From Trema orientale (lineage: Eukaryota; Streptophyta; Magnoliopsida; Rosales; Cannabaceae), in the NCBI GenBank assembly GCA_002914845.1, contig JXTC01000116.1:50575-114574 (forward strand): 64,000 nucleotides of DNA, written 5' to 3'. Made by a program: the position numbers and the translations under genes. The notes under the pieces are model-generated. The model worked only from the letters and a program-made list of their open reading frames with translations. It did no database searches and was not told where the DNA came from. Positions 45,439 to 58,328 of the stretch are shown in pieces. Numbering within the stretch: the first letter of the stretch is position 1; the number at the start of each line of letters is the position of its first letter.

Positions 45439-47524
45439 TGATGCAGAATAGGAAACGACTACTTTAGGAATATTATTGTCACTGTTATTAATTAATTTCG
45501 AATCAATTATTAGGTTTTTTAATTTTGAGTAATTAGATTTAAGTTTTTTCTTTTTGTTGGTTTCTAGAATGGAAATTTATTTACTTTCCTAGTTGAACCC
45601 GATTATTGCTTTATAAATAGGTCATATGTTGCTTTCAGTATGTGTGAATGAATAAATTGATTAAGTAATCAAATTTCTCCCTTTTGACTCTCTTTCTTTA
45701 TGAGTTCTTATTTTGATTATCTATTACTCTTCTACATATTCATATGTTTCTATTTTATTCTATTTCACCCCTTGCTATTTTATTAATTCTCTTTCTTTTC
45801 TCATATTATCCTATATCAACTGGTACTTGAGCTTAGTCCATTTTTCTATGACTATCCTTCATATTTCTTTTTCCTTCTTTCTTCTACCAATTCAAATCCA
45901 AAAAAAAAAAAAACAAAAAAACAAAATTCTTTNTCTATACAACTGTCACTGCCACCTTGTTTCTACCATCATCCACCAATTTTTCCTACATGCAGCCAAC
46001 ACTCTCACATATGACCCGCATGTCTCATCATTTATCCTCCGTCTTTCGTTATTCAATCCCAAAATTCTACACTTCCCATCATTGACTAAGTCAACGCTCT
46101 TCGTCACGCCTCTCATTTCTAGCGTAGTTCACTTATTCAAATCTGGTTCACAGCTCTCTACAATTCTCTCCCCCACAAGGTTTTCTTGCAAAATAACACA
46201 GTTTACTTCAAATTCCACCCTTTTGCACTTTGATCTTTGAAATGTTGAAGTTTCGTAGCTCAGCTCCTGGTTGGGTGAAGTTTTGCGGTTTTGTCCTAAA
46301 TTTTAATATCCTTAAGCCAACGCTCGGGAACATTTTGTGTAATATTTTTTTCGCATTGACACTTTGTCTTATGGTTCTATTAGTTAGGTAATTATATAAT
46401 ATTTGTTTTGATCCATTACGTATGAATTTTCCAATTAATTCTTATCAAGACTATTATCAAGTAACGTATTATCATAACTAACTATATAGTGACCATTACT
46501 ACTATGTCTAATCTAATCATGATCTATATTACGATAACCAATATTATTATGATCCTAGGTTTTTCATAACTCTATGCTAGACACCCTAGTATTAGACATG
46601 TTAGCAATATTGAAAATTATGACGGATCTACATTTGGTATATTGTTTACTCGTGCTAATGCTAATTTTGCCAAATTAACCATCAAATGCGATAAAATTAC
46701 TCACATTTTCTAAGGTATACTTCTTCAGTTAGAAGAATTAACGGTATTAAATAGTAGCAAGAACGACCATTATAAACAATTTACTAAGGTCTTTAATGTA
46801 TTTTGTAATGTACAACAATATTGCACTCTAGTTACACTCATTGTTCCTAGTCCACCTAAACATCAAATTCTAAAACTTAGATCAAATGTATATTATTTGA
46901 TTTTGTTTCTAATATTACTATTGGACTACTTTTCAGTTTGAGATATTTTTCTGAGAAATAAAGTATTCAGACATATCTTATGCTCTAGAAAGAATGGAAT
47001 AAATGCAAAGAATCCAAATCGTGCATCTTCATCAAGTATTAAGCCTTTTCGTTTGTTAATTTTTCTCTCTTTCAGAATGTCGGTTTATAATGTATATGAA
47101 TTTTAACTCACTGAAGTCGAGTTCTTAAATTCCAAGAGATTGATGTGGAATAGGAGACATATATTTTAGGAATATTATTTTTACCATTATTGAATAGGTT
47201 TTATTTAATTATTAGGCTATTTTGATTTCGAGTAACTCTATTTAAGCTTTTCTGTCTTTATCAGTTTCTAGATTTTTTACTTTCCTAATTGAATCTAATT
47301 GCTTATCTATAAATAAGTCATCTATGTCATTACTTTCAGTATATTAAGAATGACTAAATTGATTAAGTTATTAAGTTTCTCTCGCCATGATTCTCTTTTT
47401 CTCTGAGTTTTTATCGTAATTCTCTATTACTCTTCTACCTATTCATTTTGATTCTTTCTTAATTATATTCATATCTTGCTATTTTACTAATTTTCTCTTT
47501 CTTTTCTCATATTATCTCACATCA
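45439..47524 (+). mobile_element. Small non-autonomous LTR retroelement with both LTRs
   Basis: LTRs lie at 45439-45818 and 47141-47524. Both start TGATG.GGAATAGG or TGATGCAGAATAGG-like and end ...ATCA. They share long stretches such as AATATTATT.T.AC, GAGTAA.T.TATTTAAG and CTCTATTACTCTTCTAC, with an estimated 80% identity. TGGTACTTGAGC, a Met-tRNA-type primer site, follows LTR 1 at 45821. TCTTG and TCTTA flank the element, a 5-bp duplication with one change. The 1.3-kb interior has no recognisable gag or pol, only broken frames, so it resembles a TRIM or LARD. One undetermined base lies in the interior (45933). Confidence 0.75.
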
Positions 47525-47740
47525 TCTTACGTTCAATCAAATTTTGAGAAGGCAAGATAGAGCAATAATGTAACTTAGTGAGAGGGTTTGTAAGAATGGT
47601 TTTTTTCTTATATTGATTCTGAAAAATAGGTACAACTTATAGGACTTACAGTTACTAAAAATATACAATCGTAATTATCTCTTAATTTATTACAAATCTT
47701 TTGTAATTAATTCTAATTGAATTACAAAATAATTCAATAC
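47525..47740 (-). repeat. Short 3' LTR of the Ty1-copia element (minus orientation)
   Basis: On the minus strand a purine tract TTGAGGGGGAGT ends near 47740. It is followed by TGAATTATTTTG at 47736, a usual copia junction between the polypurine tract and the LTR. The lower end of the LTR lies near the boundary with the neighbouring LTR element, about 47525-47540. No matching 5' LTR was seen near 52 kb. Confidence 0.55.
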
Positions 47741-50700
47741 TCCCCCTCAAGTTAGTGTGTAGATATCTATCATGCCCAACTTGTCCACAAATTTTGAAAA
47801 TATGCGATTTTAGACTGCTTTGATGAGAATATCTGCCAACTGTTCTTCAGATCAAATTTCTGGTAATTCTAGATTCTTTCCTCCAATTTCTCTCAGATGA
47901 AATACCGGTTAATCTTGATATGCTTTGTTCGATCATGATGAACTTGATTATAGGCCATATCATGAGCAAACTTGTTATCAGAGTAAAACCGGATTAGTTT
48001 ATTTGATAAATAACCCAAATCCTGAAAGAGAAGATTTAGTCATAGATCTTCACAAACTCCAAGAGCCATTCCCCTAAGTTCTGCTTCACCACTTGAGCGA
48101 GCAACAACACTTTGTTTCTTGCTCCTCCAAGTAACGAGTATGCCACCTACAAAGGTAAAATATCCTGAAATAGATTGCATGTCAATTTTATCTCCAGCCC
48201 AGTCTACATCAGTGTATACCTCGATGGTATGTTCCTTTATTTTCTTAGAGAACAAAATTCCTTTTTCTGGAGCTGATTTCAAGTATCTCAAAATTCGTAT
48301 GACTGCATTCATATGCTGCTCACCTGGATTATGCATAAATTGGCTGACGATGCTCAAAGCATATGCAAGATCTGGTCTTGTGTGTGCTGAGTACATCAAT
48401 CTGCCAACAAGTCTTTGGTATCTCCCTTTGTCAGCTGGAACTTGATCAGTTTCAACATGCAATTTCAATCCTTCCTCAATTGGTGTATTTACTGGTTGAC
48501 ATACTAACATCCCAATTTCTTCCAGAAGATCCAAAGCATATTTTCTTTGAGATAAGAAAATACTTTTCTGAGATCAAGATACTTCGATTCCCAAATATTT
48601 TAAAGAGCCTAGATCTTTTGTTTCAAATTCTTTGGACAAATATTCTTGTAGAGCCTTTCTTTCGACTGGATTATTTCCTGTTACTACCATGTCATCAACA
48701 TAAATAATAAGTGCAGTAATGTTACCATTTTTCTTCTTCAGGAATAGAGCGTGATCTGAATTGCTCTGATGATAACCAAGTGCTACCATAGATTTAGTGA
48801 ATCTTCCAAACTAGGCCTTGGGAGATTGCTTCAAACCATATAATAATTTCTTTAATTTACACACATTCTGTCTTTACTTTTCTGTTACCATGCACCCTGG
48901 GGAAAGATCCATGTAGACTTTCTCAGATAGTTTCCCATGCAAAAAGGCATTCTTCACATCAAACTGCTATAGTGGCCATCCAAAATTTGCAGCTAAGGAT
49001 AACAAGACCCGAACTGTGTTGATTTTTACTACAGGTGCAAAAGTTTCAGTGTAATCAATTCCTTGAGTCTCCCTTTGCCACCAATCTTGCTTTGAAGCGT
49101 TCAATTATACCATCAGTTTTGTACTTTATAGATTAAATCTATCGACAGCCAACTAGTCTCTTTCCTGTAGGAAGATCTACTAGCTCCCATGTCTGGTTCT
49201 TTTGTAAGGAGGCTATCTCCTAATTAATTATAGCTTTCCACCGTGGGTCAGTTAAAGCTTCCTACACACTGTTAGGAATAGATACAGTAGATAATTGATT
49301 TGCAAATGACTGATTTGTTTTTGACAATTTATGTATAGACATATAATGGCTCATGGGATATCTTACTTTACTAGACAACTCAGGTTCATAAGTTGGGTTT
49401 GGAATACCTTTTGTGTGACGTTGTGGTAATTGTCTCCTAGATGACTCAGGTATTGTATAAGGAGTATCCTCAGCTAATGATTGGTTTGGTATATTACTTA
49501 GGAGAGACTGCAGCTCGGCCTCTGAAGTTTATGGAATTTCTTGATTTTCTGGATGTTCATTACCACTTATATCCAAGTTACCTATATATTCATCAGATAT
49601 TTCTGCCACATCAACTTTTATCTCCTCTGTATTTGTCATAAGATTATATTCAAAAGTTTGAATTTCATCAAGATACTCTCCCTGAAATTCAGACGTAGAG
49701 TAATACATCGTATCTTCATGGAAGACAACATCCATAGTGATAAATATTCGCTGAGTAAGGGGTGATAACATCGATATCCTTTTTGATGTAGAGCATATCC
49801 AACAAAAATATATTTCAAGGCGTGAGACATTAACTTACTCCATTAATCTTTAGGTAGATAAATGTAGGCAATACAACCAAAGACATGAGGAGTTAGACTG
49901 GGAACTGTGGGTGCGACAACAGCATCGGTAAGTGCTTGAAAAGGTGTTTGGAAGTTGAGCGACCTTGATGAAACCCGATTTATGAGATAGGCGGCAAGGA
50001 GAAGAGCTTTGCCCCAGTAGTAGGGGGCATGTGTGCTTCAATGAGCGAAGCACGAACAGCCTCTAATAAGTGTCTGTTTTTTCGTTCAGCAATACCGTTC
50101 TGCTGTGGTGTATCTGGACAACTAGTTTGATGAATGGAGCCATAAGAGTCCAAAAAATATTAGAGTTCAGCACTACGATATTCGCTCCCATTATCACTTC
50201 GAAGTACTTGTATCTGAGCATTGTATTGTATATGTACAGTATTATAAAACTTCTGAAATAACATTGTAACTTCTGATTTGGATTTCATCAAACATAACCA
50301 AGTCATCCGAGTACAATCATCGATAAAGGTAGCAAGCTAATGAGCGCATCCCAATGTAGGAACTTTGGAAGGACCCCAAACATCAGAGTGAATAACTATA
50401 AACAGAGTTGGACTTTTATTTAAACTTAAAAAAAATGAAGCACGATGGCTTTTTGCAAGTGTACAAACATCACAATTGAAACTAGACATATCCAAATCAG
50501 TAAACAAAGTAGGAAACAACCATTTTAAGTAACCAAATAAGGCATGGCCCAAATATCAATGCTAAAGCCAAATCTCAGTTATCTTCTTGGAAGAAGTGGT
50601 ACTGTTTACGGCTAGAGCTTGTTGAAGTTTGGTGGATATTGTTGACTCCAGATCTAAGTAGTACAGCATCCCTTTCTTAATACTATAACTAATCGTTTGT

Positions 50701-51900
50701 TGAGTCTGAATATCCTTAAATACATAAGAATTAGGACTAAAAATAACTACACAGGACAAGGTATTAGTGATTTGAGAAACTAAAAGAAGATTATAGTTTA
50801 AGGAAGGTACCACTAATACAGAATCAAGGCGTAAAGTTTTAGTAAGATTAGAGGACCCTTCACCAAGAACTATGTTAGTATTACTATTAGCGGTAGAAAC
50901 ACAGTTCCGTGATGAAGATTTCAGGATAAAGACATGTCTCACATCAAATGTCACATGATCAGTGACACCAGAATCAATTATCCATGCATTATTCAAGACA
51001 GGTGCAGAAATATTCAAAGCTTTACCTTCTTCAGTAGTGGTTACCAGTGCTGATGAAGTAGACATAACATCGACTGCTTTTGTTTGAGTGAGTACTGTCG
51101 AAGATAGTCTCTTAGCATTCCGATATCGTGTTGGGTCCCACCAGTCTAGATATCCAATTAATTCAAAACATCGATTTTTGGTGTGACCAGTTTGATTACA
51201 GTGAGTGCATTTCAAGTAGCCCTTTTCAAAGGTGGAATTCTTTGGGTTGGTAGGTTTAGGATAATCCTGTTATGTTTGATTGGGTTGTTGTCGAAAGAGT
51301 AGTGCAGAAGCTTCAGGTTTAGTAGTTTCCTCATGAAAAGCAGTAGATCGTAAGTTCTCACGACAGACTAAGGAATAATATTCTTCCATACTTAGGAGTG
51401 GCTCGCGACATAAAATTTCACGCCGAAGTTGATCAAAACATGTATCCAATCCAGCAAGAAAGATGTGGACTCGAGTACGTTCAATAGACTATCGGTATAC
51501 TACCACATCATCAAGATCCTTCATGACCGCTCTATCACGATGATCGAGTTCTTGAAATATTTCGGTTAACTCTCCATAATAAACAGAAAGTAATTTGGTA
51601 CCTTATTTGGCTGAGAAGGCTTTCTGATGCAGGGAGTAGACTTGTATCTCATCAGTTCTTTCATAAAAAATTTTAGATAAAATATTCCAAATTTCACGGG
51701 CAGTAGGAATACGGAGAAAACGCTTCATAATATCAGGATTCATGGACATCAAGAGCCAACGCTAACTTTCCGATTTTCAGCATACTATTTCCCATATCTC
51801 TTGTCCGACACAGAAGGTGGAGCTGCTTTGCCTATGATGTATGAGAGCTTTTCTCATTCAGCAATATTTGTTTCAGAGAGTTGAATGCCTGTATTGAAAA
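47741..51900 (-). pseudogene. Decayed Ty1-copia gag-pol
   Basis: Read on the minus strand from about 51.9 kb to 47.74 kb. A gag zinc knuckle CTHCNQTGHTKNRC (C-x2-C-x4-H-x4-C) lies at about 51215-51170. Protease-like WIIDSGVTDHVT is near 50980, where the D-S-G site is D-S-G-V. Integrase parts FNCDVCTLAKSHRA, SDVWGPS and a [14 protein letters not shown] zone follow at about 50530-50070. Reverse-transcriptase YVDDMVVTGN is near 48700. RNase H reads TDVDWAGD and ...QSVVARSSGEAEL near 48250-48080. Many stops and frame breaks separate these parts. The order gag-PR-IN-RT-RH is that of Ty1-copia. Not functional. Confidence 0.9.
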
Positions 51901-54900
51901 ATATAGATCTATATTCTTGTTGATTCGCGCACGAATAGCATAAAAATAGGGATCAAAGATTTGTTAATTTACTCGAAAGTCTTTTTAAAAGAATAAACAT
52001 AATGGTCCTTGTAAAGCAGCAAAAACAACCCAAATTTATTAAAATGTAGAAATTACAAGTTACTACTTTAAAATAAATAAACCTAATTTATGAAAAATTG
52101 AAAAATTTGATATTTTTGAGCTTCGAAAATGACAACATTCAGCCTAAATGACAGGAGCTCGAAAGAAAGCTTTCAAGTTTTATTCAGAAGCTCATAATCA
52201 CATGAAAAATATTGATATAATTTTTCGAAATCTGATATTGCTGAGCAAGACTAAGTTGTATGAAGTCAAACTTTAGATACATTCAAGACATTTTAAATCA
52301 TCTGGGCCTTGAGATGAATTCTAAGGACATTTAACTCCTCTCTTTGAGTACTGCATCAAAGTGCCTATTTGTTCTATTGAAATTTGGAGGACAGTTTGTT
52401 AAGACAATGTCAAGTGTAATGGAGATTGTAGAGTCATGGGACAAGGGACAAGGAACAAGGAGCCATAGCCGAGTGAACATAGATAATCAATGACGGCATT
52501 GTTAATGCTATAATAATGTAAATTGAGCTTCACTTAAAGTCTTAAATTATATATAATTCCAACTTGTCATGCTGCAAAATCATTAGTCTTATCATGGTTA
52601 AACTTTTAAGAAAAATAACATCTTTGTCAAATCCAATCACGGAAATTATGGATGTGAATTTGGCTCGTGAAAATGGTACTACTTTCGGTCTTTTTCTTTC
52701 TTTGATAATGTCATTCTAAGAAGTAAATTGACCAACAATTTTAGACTTTTAGTGTTTACTAGTTTGCTTAACCATACATAATGAGTGAATTAAGAGAAAT
52801 TGTGAACATGTTTTCACAGTCAATTACAGTCACTAGAATAATCATTGGGATCAGTTAGAAGCCAATGACAGAGCTTTTTTTTTAAAAAAAAAAATTTGTA
52901 TAAAAAGTTTTGAACTCATATAAGATCTGACAATTAAATCATGTCCTGCCACAGCCAGATCAAGATACAGCAACAAATAGTAAAAACAAATTAAAGATAA
53001 TTACAAGAGCGCTGGAAAATTGAAACCCAGGTGCGGAGAAAGCAACCATACAAAAAGTCAAAGGTCAAGAATCACCAACAAACAAATAACAAGACCTGCA
53101 TGTTTTTCCTACTATTTCTTCTTGTTTTTTCTTCTCAGTTCTTTGTTTGTTGCTTGTTCTCACTTATACTTTCACTGTTTGTTTATCGTTATTTTATTTT
53201 ATTTTATTTTATTTGTTTCTCTTTCTTTTTAGATTTTTATGGCAAAAAGTTCGAACTTTGATCAATCCAAAAAGAAATACAAGAAAACAAATGTAAAAGC
53301 TCAGTGTTGGTTTTGCTTGCATAGCATGTTCTTGGGAGGTGATTGGCTGAGAAATGGGGTCCACCGCTCTCATGCCTGCACATGTAGTGAAGTTGTCGCT
53401 TTGTGTTTGCAATTAAATAGTTTGGAATTGGGGGGGTTGGTTCATTTGGGTTGTTGACTTTGTCCCATGGATTTTATTGCATTGAGACAGAATCAGCTTA
53501 GCTATTGGATATACGATACACCTTACCCCGCCCCCCCCTCAAAAGAAAAAAAAAAAAAAAACAAGCTATTAGAATTAGATGTGGGGGGTGGCAATGGCAC
53601 TGCCCACCATCCCCTGACTTTGTCATTTTTGCATGCTTTCTCGCCTTCCCAAGTGTCCAATACTTGTATCTCTCTCGCATTATATAGAGACTTTAACTCC
53701 TCAACAAAGAGAGGGTTTCTTAGAGAACACACTAAAGAAGTATTGCAATGTAATGAATAGATGCATATAAAGCAATGCATATGTGGTTTTAGCACTACAT
53801 ACTAATATATATAAGCGTGATTCACCATAAAAGTTATATTTGGAGTTCTTATTTTTATCCGAATAATGCTATAGAGTATCAGTAGTATCCAATACTATAT
53901 GACATGTCAGTTTATTTTTGAGTGATTCTAACTAATAAACTGGCTCTTATATAAATCTACTTAAAATATAATTATAATTAGTTAGTGATAAACTGATACA
54001 TCATATTGTGTTAGGCACACGGATTCCCATAGATTACTCTTTCCATTAGTGTGTTGCACCCAAACTTGTGCCGTTTAATATTTTTCAATGCATATAGAAT
54101 ATACGATCAGATCTAAATTAAACCAATAGAAATGCATCATGCATGATATTGACATATAAAGGTTTGAAAGAAAGTGTTTCCTTCAAATCTCCAAGCCTTT
54201 TTCCTTTCAAAAAAAAAAAAAAAAAACTCCAAGCCTTTTTGTTTTTGGTTTCTTTCCCCCTCCGGAAGTGAATTTATTTCTTCCACTTAATAGGGATATT
54301 AATCAGAAAAGAAAGCGAAATATGGATTTAGATTACTACAAAGCAGAGGCATCTATTCTCTCCAATGCATGAATTACATTTATTTTTTGTTTGCTTTTCT
54401 ATTTGACGTGAGATGGGCCTAATGACCGGACCACAAAGATGTCTAGTCGTTCAATATGCAAATTGGAAAGAGGGGGTTGCTTTCACTTCAGCATTCATGA
54501 TCATGAAGCATGTGGGGTCAGCTTTTCTTAGGTTTTTAGCTTTGGAAAACATTGCCAGTAAGTAAAGCCTATTAATAGATATGAACATATATCATGTATG
54601 CATTGTTTGAAACGAAATTGAGATTAAAGGGTAATAGTATCTTATCTTATAAAATGCGCATGCTAAAGTCTACAAGTCAATTTTTTGTACACATTGGATG
54701 CTGAATTTGTTGGGGACTTGTGTTGTGTTCAAAGAAGAAAGAAAAAACAAAGACTTGTAACCGGGCTTTTTTCTGATGGCACCACCGCATGCTTCACGGT
54801 GGTTGCAAATTGCAATGTCATGAAAAAATAACCCTTCAAAAAAAAAAAAAAGAAAAAAAATCCTTTTTGGTTTGGACACAAAACTTTCCTATTTTAAAAC

Positions 54901-56049
54901 TTCCCTGCCTTTCCCAGATGGGTCTCTTCTTTCTTTCTTTCTTTCTTTTTTCCTTTATATTTTATTATTTTTAAATAAAAAAAGTTATATGTGAATCTCT
55001 TGCCAAAGAACAAAGGATCCAAGTTTATGGGATTTGTTATGTTATTGTGGGTTTAGGTTTAAAAGAAGAGTAAAAACTGTAAAGGAAAATAGTAGTAAGA
55101 GATTGTAAGAGGAGGATTGATTAATGAATGGTGGGATACATAAAAATTAAAATTATGAACATTATTATATAATAGCGTGTAATAGCGTGCAGAGGAGGAA
55201 GAGCCAAAACTGAAGAGATAGATGAAGTTGTTTATCAAATAAAAAAGAAAAGAAAAGAGAGATAGCTGAAGTCAGAGAGAGAGAAGACTAAGCGTTGGTT
55301 ACAGCTGTATTCACGACCACGCTCTTACTTTTTCTTTCTCATTACATTTATATCTTTTTTAAAAGCAAAAATTCCAATAGCCAATTATAATGATAACATC
55401 ATAACCAATATTATTTTGTAATTATATCAAATTTATTATTTTCCTTGCTCGTCAGCATCTCACATATGTTTCATCACTCTCTATTCTTTATATGCTATTT
55501 CTATTACTATATGCCTTTTGTTTTGTCAATCTCTATGACCATACACAGCTCNGGTATTAAAATCTTGTAATAAAACGAGTCTCCGAATTGTATATATGAC
55601 AAATGGAGAAAATGGTTGGTAATTGTGAGGACTAACTGCCGAGGCTCAACTCTTTAAGAAGAGGAAGCCAAGGCCTCCTGTCCTATTCCTATTCCTATTC
55701 CTATTCCTATATAGTCTGCTATTGTTGCTGTGTCCTCGTGATGCGTGCACAGTCAACTTGATTCGATATCCAAACAACAATAACACCCACTTCCTTAATT
55801 TCCCCATCTCTCCCCATCTCTGTGTGTGTTTTCAACTAATCCCTCTTTTGAGTTTTTTAAGGCTTACCGTGCCTTGGCTTCCCTGGCTCAGTTCCTATGA
55901 ATGAAACCCAACCAAACTCTAAAGAAGACTAAAGAATGATTATTTCTATGTTTCCAAAGTCCAAACTCCAAACCATTACCATATAGGACTGTTGAGGGAG
56001 AAGAAACCAAATAGTATTACTATATTAGACTATTAGCATACATATTAAT
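51901..56049. other. Intergenic, AT-rich
   Basis: No gene is supported. It holds the degraded 5' edge of the copia element, (TTTTA)n near 53192-53213, A runs near 53547-53562 and 54205-54222, (TTTC)n at about 54930-54950, an undetermined base at 55551, and a (TATTCC)n run at about 55683-55710. Around 53860-54010, GAATAATGCTATAGAGTATC and its neighbourhood suggest an old fold-back element that I cannot bound. The frames at 53020-53795 are low complexity. Confidence 0.5.
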
Positions 56050-58328
56050 ACACACAATATCTCTCCCCCTTTCTCCCTTTCTCTATGCTGTTTCTCCTTT
56101 TGCTTGCTGCTATGCCTTCCACTTCTCAATTGAGGTGAGTTTGGTCCTCTCTCTCACTTTCTCTCTCTCTCGCTTCACTTTTGCTTTTATCTTTTATTTG
56201 TTATTTGTTATTTTTTATTTTTTTATTTTCGGAGTTGTTCCTTGTTGGTGGGTTTTTGAGTTTTGAGTTTCCGATTGTTATAAACTTATGCTGACTTCAG
56301 TTTCAACGCGGTTCTTGGCCACCCTTTGGCCCTTTTCTACCATAACTCGTTCATGTTCTAACTGGGTTTACCTTGTTTTGGGGTTATGTTGATGCGTCCC
56401 CACTTACCACTAACCAACTTCTTCAATATGTACTTATCTCAAAGTTTCTGCTTTAATCTGTACCCTTGGAACCCTTTGTTTTTCAGTTGATTGATGAAAG
56501 TGGGACACTGTAGCCTGAAAACTGAAAGCTTTCTCTTGAGTCTTTGACTTATTAGGATGTAATCCATATAAAACTATATTTGACTGTAATTACATAATCT
56601 GACTTCTTAGTTTCATGGGAGAAAAAGGAAATTTGGAGTTTTTCCCATCATCGACGTTCATAATTGTACAAGGATAACCTGCTCAGACACACTAGATTAC
56701 AAAAACTAATCATCTTGCATTTCATTACTTGTTTAATAGTGTCACTCAATTGTTTTTAACATATCATAAAATTAGAGCAGTTACAAAATATAAAGTAACT
56801 GACATTTGTTAAATGCTTTTATTATGATGTTACTGTCATAATGTGAATTTAATTGGGTGTAGAAAGAAAATGACACAAAAACTAGACATCTAAGAACATT
56901 GCTGATGAGGGCATGTAGCATGCATCCAAAAGTCCAATCCTCTCAGACTTGTTAGAAATGTTTTATCCTAATTGAGTGTGTCTAACTTGTCGGTTACAAC
57001 GTACGGCAATATATTCGAATTTGTTACCCAGCTTTGCTTATTCTCTCTACTTAGGAATGTCACAAATGTTCATTACAAAGGCTTCCTTTCTTCAGTGCAT
57101 CGATTCACATGCTTTTCGTTCTCTTGAGTTTTTTCTGAAGAGGAAAACAGAAGTATTTTGAAGAAAGAACGATCTTATGTAATTCCATTATCATTCAGAT
57201 TATTTTGTGGTGAAACTTTTAAAAGGCAACTTAGGGGGTTAAGAACAAGATGAACTCCATCCTTCGCATGCATGGAAATTAAATTCAAAGTATCATCAAA
57301 TAATATAACGCCTTACTACTTTCATATGGCGAGTTTTCCAACCTTAACAAAATAAATTATTCGTGTGTCTTGCCATATTCTTGCGCCCCGTGTCAGTCAT
57401 TATAGTAAGCAAAAGATAATAAGGGTGACAGTAAGAGACTGAGTAGTTCAAGTGGTTGAGTATCAGAACAACTAGCCTGATAAAAAAAATGTTTTGGCAG
57501 ACAAGCCGAAGCCTTTTCTGCCTTGAATGTCGGTGTATTAAGTGCCATTTGTGCAGCATGGTCATGCCTCATACTGATGGAGTGCCCTGATGAAGGGTAT
57601 TACTGTTAAGATGAGTTATCAGGTTGATCAAAACTATTAGGGTAGAGTTTAGACTTTTCTTCCCTTTTATGTTTATGTTTCACTCTCTTTATTGTTAGAT
57701 AATTATACCACTATGTATAAATGTGATCATTACTAGTCTCTTTGTTACACATAGTGTGCAAAACTTATGCATTTCCCGTGCTTTATCTCTAGCTCTGTTT
57801 GGTTCTGTAAGCTGAGCTTGTTATTAAATTGGAGGAATTATAGAAAGGTTAGAGCATAGGTTATATATTACCTTTTTTTCCAAAATAATATCCACCATGG
57901 AACTTGCAGTTCTATGTTCATTCATAAACTGCATTAATTAACCTCTGGATTGACAGGCTGCTCCTTGGGTGCAAAGGGTCAAGGAACTCCAAAATTTTGA
58001 CAAAATTAATGTGATTGTGTGAGCCTGTGCCTATGAATTCATAAAGAATTGTCAATACATGTGACTACATTTGGACATAGTAACGTTGTAATATGTTTCT
58101 CCTTTTATTTGAGACACTAATCTTTGTCATATTCTAACTTTTATGGTCATCTAAGAGTTCTACTTCTATGAAAAGATTTTGTTTAGGCGCTTTTTACTCT
58201 CAACTATTTAATCAACGAGCGTCAGTTTTGTTTATGATCTAAATATTGCTCGTCTCTTGATGTAGTGGGGTTCTTGACCTGTCCAAGACTACAGCTTTTG
58301 GTACAATGGGGCGACATTTTTGACCAGG
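56050..58328 (+). promoter_or_regulatory. ASG1 leader exon, 2.1-kb leader intron and possible upstream ORF
   Basis: A CT-rich stretch at 56055-56134 ends TGAG|GTGAGT, a strong donor. TTGATGTAG at 58265 is a fair acceptor, 63 bp before the ASG1 start. Joining these gives an upstream frame from ATG 56085 (MLFLLLLAAMPSTSQL...) that crosses the junction and stops at 58321-58323, 5 bp before the ASG1 ATG at 58329. The junction is inferred only. The interior of the proposed intron shows no other gene. Confidence 0.45.

Noticed and set aside
45713..46240. 175-codon frame inside the LTR element
   Set aside because: Low-complexity Phe/Ser/Leu sequence crossing LTR 1 into the interior and an undetermined base; no gag or pol motif.
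53020..53795. Cluster of 60-97-codon frames near 53.0-53.8 kb
   Set aside because: Overlapping low-complexity frames on both strands with no splice-compatible neighbours or motifs.
57436..57560. SINE-like A box TAGTTCAAGTGG
   Set aside because: No B box, A tail or target duplication follows.
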